From an uncultured Bacteroidia bacterium (GTDB lineage: Bacteria; Bacteroidota; Bacteroidia; Bacteroidales; CAJPTX01), in assembly GCA_938038735.1 (NCBI GenBank), contig CALHSW010000050.1, positions 1 to 64,000 of the forward strand: 64,000 nt of DNA, written 5' to 3'. The notes under the pieces were generated by a model. The model saw only the letters and a list, made by a program, of their open reading frames with translations. It ran no database searches and was not told where the DNA came from. How positions within the stretch are numbered: position 1 is the stretch's first letter; each line of letters starts with the position of its first letter. Of the stretch, positions 60,847 through 64,000 are shown piece by piece. Position numbers and translations under genes: made by a program.

Positions 60847-61794
60847 ATGGCGAAGTGTGCTGTTGTAGCGTTAGGCGGTAATGCGCTGCTGCGTGGCCAT
60901 CAAAAGGGAACGGCGGAGGAGCAGCTGGCGAACATTGCGGAGACACTGGAGAATGTAATCCCATTGATAAAGGAGGGGTACAATCTGGTGATAGGGCATG
61001 GCAATGGCCCGCAGGTGGGCAATGTGCTGATGCAGAATGCGGGCGGCGAGGAGCAGTATGGAATCCCCGCATTTCCGTTGGATGTGTGCGTGGCGGAAAC
61101 TGAGGGGAGCATCGGCTACATGCTGGAGCGTGAGCTGCGCAACCTGTTGGTGAAGCATGGGCTAAAACGTGAGGTGTGCTGCCTATTGGCGCCCGTGGTG
61201 GTGGACAAGAATGATCCGGCGTTTAGCAACCCCACCAAACGCGTGGGGCGCTCATATACGGAGGCGCAGGCGGAGGAGATTAAGCAGGCGAACGGCTGGG
61301 CGTTCAAGTCGGAGGAGCGCAATGAGGGCGTTGTGTACCGCCGGGTGGTGCCCTCCCCAGCCCCGGCAGAGGTGCTGCACGCCGAGCTGATTAAGCGGAT
61401 GGTAAACGATGGTGTGATAGTCATTGCAGTGGGCGGCGGGGGCGTGCCGGTGGCTCGCGATGCGAACGGAATGCTTGAGGGGGTGGAGGCGGTGATAGAC
61501 AAGGACTCGGCCTCTTCGCTGTTGGCTTCGAGCATTGGGGCTGATGAGTTCTACATTCTTACGGACGTGCCGTACGTATACCTAAACTTCAAAAAGCCCG
61601 ATGAGAAGCGGCTTGAGAAGGTGTCGCTGGCAGAGATTAAGGGGTATTTGGCGCAAGGGATGTTCGGCGAGGGGAACATGGCCCCAAAGATTCGTGCCTG
61701 CGCCTCGTTCCTAGAGAAGGGCGGCAAGGTGAGCATCATCACCGAGGCCACGAAGCTGGCGGACAGGAAGGCAGGGACGCATGTAACGCTCTAA
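60847..61794 (+). CDS. arcC: Carbamate kinase
   Basis: Transfers phosphate from carbamoyl phosphate to ADP, the ATP-yielding last step of the arginine deiminase pathway. The 315 residues show VVALGGNALLRGHQKGTAEEQ, IGHGNGPQVGNVL, VDKNDPAF, VIAVGGGGVPV, DKDSASSLLASSIGAD and NMAPKIRACASFLEKGG, all family signatures. The start at 60847 matches the family and lies after the promoter; the upstream frame extension was rejected. It is followed after 58 bases by the carbamoyltransferase gene. Confidence 0.96.
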   Translation: MAKCAVVALGGNALLRGHQKGTAEEQLANIAETLENVIPLIKEGYNLVIGHGNGPQVGNVLMQNAGGEEQYGIPAFPLDVCVAETEGSIGYMLERELRNLLVKHGLKREVCCLLAPVVVDKNDPAFSNPTKRVGRSYTEAQAEEIKQANGWAFKSEERNEGVVYRRVVPSPAPAEVLHAELIKRMVNDGVIVIAVGGGGVPVARDANGMLEGVEAVIDKDSASSLLASSIGADEFYILTDVPYVYLNFKKPDEKRLEKVSLAEIKGYLAQGMFGEGNMAPKIRACASFLEKGGKVSIITEATKLADRKAGTHVTL

Positions 61795-61852
61795 GCGGGG
61801 CGTTTACCTTGTTCTATTGAGAGGAAACATAAAAACTTAAAACACAAAAGAG

Positions 61853-62854
61853 ATGGCTTTTAATCTTCGTAATCGTCATTTTTTGAAGATTGCAGACTTT
61901 ACGCCGGCAGAGCTGGACTACCTGCTGCGCTTGGCGGCAGATTTGAAGCGTGCGAAGTACGCGGGAACTGAGGAGCAGATGCTCAAGGGTAAGAATATCG
62001 TGCTGATCTTTGAGAAGGACTCCACGCGTACGCGTTGCTCCTTTGAGACGGCGGCGCACGATCAGGGCGCGGGGGTAACCTACCTTGGGCCTTCGGGGTC
62101 GCAGATCGGCAAGAAGGAGTCGATGGCGGATACGGCGCGCGTGCTGGGGCGTATCTACGATGGCATTGAGTATCGCGGGTTTGAGCAGACCAAGGTGGAG
62201 ACGCTGGCGCAGTATGCCGGGGTGCCGGTGTGGAACGGCTTGACCAATGAGGCGCACCCAACCCAGATACTGGCTGACTTCTTGACGATGAAGGAGCATT
62301 GCGACAAGCCGCTGCACGCCATGACGTTCTGCTACCTCGGCGATGCGCGCTACAATATGGGCAACTCGCTAATGATGGGGTGCGCCAAGATGGGTATTGA
62401 CTACCGTGCCGCTGCGCCGAAGGCTTTTTGGCCCGACAAGACCATCCTGAAGATGGCGCAGGATGTAGCGAAAACAACCGGTGCTAAAATCACCATTACC
62501 GATGATGTGAAGACCGCGGTGAAGGGGGCTGACTTCCTGTATACCGACGTTTGGGTGTCAATGGGCGAACCAGACAGCGCATGGGCGGAGCGCATCAAGC
62601 AGATGATGCCTTTCCAGGTGAACGCCAATTGCCTTGAGATGACCGGGAATCCGCGCGTGAAGTTCTTGCACTGCCTGCCGGCCTTCCACAATCGGGAGAC
62701 GACTATCGGCGAGGATATATACAAGAAGTTCGGTGTGGAGGCGATGGAGGTGACCGATGATGTATTTGAGTCGTCTGCATCGATAGTGTTTGATGAGGCA
62801 GAAAACCGTCTGCATACGATTAAGGCGGTGCTGGTGGCTACGCTGGGGCGTTAG
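61853..62854 (+). CDS. Ornithine carbamoyltransferase (catabolic ArcB or ArgF)
   Basis: Interconverts ornithine plus carbamoyl phosphate with citrulline plus phosphate. The 333 residues have the carbamoyl-phosphate site STRTRCSF, the NEAHPTQILAD loop, DARYNMGNS, the YTDVWVSMGE segment and HCLPAFHNRETT near the C terminus. The pairing with arcC and the nearby arcA favours the catabolic direction (ArcB), although sequence alone does not separate ArcB from ArgF. It is preceded by AAAAGAG. Confidence 0.95.
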   Translation: MAFNLRNRHFLKIADFTPAELDYLLRLAADLKRAKYAGTEEQMLKGKNIVLIFEKDSTRTRCSFETAAHDQGAGVTYLGPSGSQIGKKESMADTARVLGRIYDGIEYRGFEQTKVETLAQYAGVPVWNGLTNEAHPTQILADFLTMKEHCDKPLHAMTFCYLGDARYNMGNSLMMGCAKMGIDYRAAAPKAFWPDKTILKMAQDVAKTTGAKITITDDVKTAVKGADFLYTDVWVSMGEPDSAWAERIKQMMPFQVNANCLEMTGNPRVKFLHCLPAFHNRETTIGEDIYKKFGVEAMEVTDDVFESSASIVFDEAENRLHTIKAVLVATLGR

Positions 62855-62950
62855 TACCGCTGCCGAGGAGTCGAGAAACTTTTGTAATGCCTAGCTGCGA
62901 GGACGGAGGGTGCGAGTGGCGCTAGGCGTTGCGATATTTGAGATGGAGGG

Positions 62951-62990
62951 GATAGGGCATCATCGTGACTGAGGGTGCCCTATCTCTTTA
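62951..62990 (+). terminator. Terminator-like hairpin after the carbamoyltransferase gene
   Basis: GATAGGGCA (62951-62959) pairs with TGCCCTATC (62976-62984), followed by TCTTTA. The T-tract is short, so strength is uncertain. Confidence 0.5.
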
Positions 62991-63032
62991 CCGAAGAGGG
63001 GTGTAGGAAACTACTAAGCAATCAATGGGACC

Positions 63033-64000
63033 ATGCGTCACGCACCGAGGGTAATAGTATTTGCGATAGATATTCTGATTACGGTTTTTGCCGTCATCAC
63101 GGCTTTCTTTGTGCGATTTGATTTCTCCCTGCCCGATATGTTGTGGCGGGAGGGTGTGGTTCACTTTATGGTTGTATTGATACCGCTGCGCGTAGTGGCT
63201 TTTCTAGTGTTCAGGCCCTACCGCGGCATGGTGCGCTACATGACGGTAGGGGATGCGGAGCGAATTCTGCTGGCCACATCGACATCATCGCTACTCGCTT
63301 TTGTCTTGGTTGTTTTTCTACCAAAGAATGGGCTCTACCTGGTGCCACGAAGCGTGGTGGTTATTGAGTATGTGATTGTTACATTGGCAATGATCACATC
63401 GCGTATAGCCGTTAAGGCTCTTTATGGGGTATGGCATCGGGAGCGCATCGTGGAGCGGGTGGTTGTGGCGGGGAACGAGGCATCGGTCCTCCAGGTGTGC
63501 AGAGCGTTAGAGCGAGATTTGGAGCATAGTGTGCGCGTGGTGGCTATCGTTATCCCGGGCTGGAAGCATGCGGGGTCCATGATGGAGGAGATCCCTGTCT
63601 ACCCCTTGGGGCGAATTAACTCAGTGCTGAAGCGTAGCAATGTGAGGAAACTGGTTCTCACGGCCATGGGTATATCCCACACAGACCGCAATCGAATTAT
63701 GGCTATATGCCTTAGGCGGCAAGTGACGGTGCTTAAAAGCCCCAATATTAGCAAGTGGATTAGCGGTAGCCTAAAATACAGCCAGCTTAAGCAGCTGGAC
63801 ATTAACGATTTGCTTATGCGCCCGCCAATACGTCTTGACACCAAGGATATTGAGGATTACCTGAGCGGAAAGGTGGTGATGATAACGGGCGCAGCGGGTA
63901 GCATTGGCAGCGAGATTGTACGGCAGGTGGCGAAATTTAAGCCCTCGTTGCTCATTCTCTTCGATCAGGCCGAAACGCCGCTCTACCAGATTGATTTGGA
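63033..64000 (+). CDS. CapD/PglF-like nucleotide-sugar 4,6-dehydratase, 5' part
   Basis: The frame is open from the ATG at 63033 to the end of the window (322 codons, incomplete at 3'). Four transmembrane helices (about residues 6-24, 43-61, 83-101, 109-127) are followed by a first Rossmann-like domain (VERVVVAGNEASVLQVCRAL). A second, NAD-binding dehydratase domain starts with GKVVMITGAAGSIGSEIVRQ at about residue 282. This is the plan of WbpM/PglF/CapD enzymes, which convert UDP-GlcNAc to the 4-keto-6-deoxy sugar. It would supply the substrate for the aminotransferases at 14635 and 21680. It may begin a further polysaccharide cluster. Confidence 0.9.
   Translation, partial: MRHAPRVIVFAIDILITVFAVITAFFVRFDFSLPDMLWREGVVHFMVVLIPLRVVAFLVFRPYRGMVRYMTVGDAERILLATSTSSLLAFVLVVFLPKNGLYLVPRSVVVIEYVIVTLAMITSRIAVKALYGVWHRERIVERVVVAGNEASVLQVCRALERDLEHSVRVVAIVIPGWKHAGSMMEEIPVYPLGRINSVLKRSNVRKLVLTAMGISHTDRNRIMAICLRRQVTVLKSPNISKWISGSLKYSQLKQLDINDLLMRPPIRLDTKDIEDYLSGKVVMITGAAGSIGSEIVRQVAKFKPSLLILFDQAETPLYQIDL

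Noticed and set aside
1..64000. CRISPR arrays, rRNA genes, prophage or integrase genes
   Set aside because: I looked for regularly spaced short repeats, conserved rRNA segments and integrase-type proteins and found none. The repeats present are palindromes, one gene-scale direct repeat and short tandem repeats.

Overview
The window comes from a chromosome of an anaerobic or fermentative member of the Bacteroidota, most likely Bacteroidales-like. Four things point there: promoters of the TAnnTTTG (-7) type, a large secreted protease ending in a type IX secretion (T9SS) sorting domain, a DUF4835 (PorD-type) gene beside recN, and an AAA-ATPase/DUF1703 gene. Respiratory glycerol-3-phosphate dehydrogenase GlpABC and an arginine deiminase pathway fit an anaerobe. 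I cannot name the species.

Layout. 1-7.4 kb holds housekeeping genes: sppA, lpxK, purine nucleoside phosphorylase, pdxJ, an alpha/beta hydrolase and the AAA-ATPase/DUF1703 gene. A tRNA-Asn follows at 7.6 kb. 7.8-22.8 kb is a surface-polysaccharide locus made of two related cassettes in tandem. Cassette 1 is ugd, a broken EpsG-like polymerase, a flippase, two paralogous unknown GNAT/FemAB-like acyltransferases, a small GNAT, a GT2 glycosyltransferase, a PglC-like phosphoglycosyl transferase and an aminotransferase. Cassette 2 is a ugd remnant, an intact Wzy-like polymerase, a glycosyltransferase fused to a frameshifted BNR lipoprotein, a third truncated acyltransferase, a decayed IS982-type element, a truncated pglC and a second aminotransferase. 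The pglC-aminotransferase segments of the two cassettes share about 1.23 kb that reads as identical, flanked by diverged sequence.

Next come a YihY/BrkB membrane protein (23-24.4 kb) and a 3112-residue subtilisin-like T9SS cargo protein (24.5-33.9 kb). 34.4-43.3 kb is a compact chemotaxis operon: a coiled-coil protein, a STAS protein, CheY, CheA, CheW, CheR, a histidine-kinase-like protein lacking the phospho-acceptor histidine, CheD and CheB. It has no chemoreceptor gene. 43.9-52.2 kb is a glycerophosphodiester/glycerol-3-phosphate operon: glpA, glpB, glpC, glpT, glpQ and a porin.

52.4-64 kb carries metK, arcA, a phosphohexomutase, then fabI, recN and a DUF4835 gene on the minus strand, followed by arcC, an ornithine carbamoyltransferase and the 5' part of a CapD/PglF-like nucleotide-sugar dehydratase. 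The dehydratase, aminotransferase and PglC-like enzymes together suggest a bacillosamine-type lipid-linked sugar pathway. arcA, arcC and the carbamoyltransferase together make an ATP-yielding arginine deiminase route.

Three intergenic copies of a perfect, spacer-less palindrome (48 bp core, 60 bp in its longest copy) sit at 1-54, 34173-34220 and 60451-60510. The observations I consider most worth following are these palindromes, the His-to-Asn kinase and DxxxQ coiled-coil protein in the chemotaxis operon, and the duplicated polysaccharide cassette with its near-perfect internal repeat.
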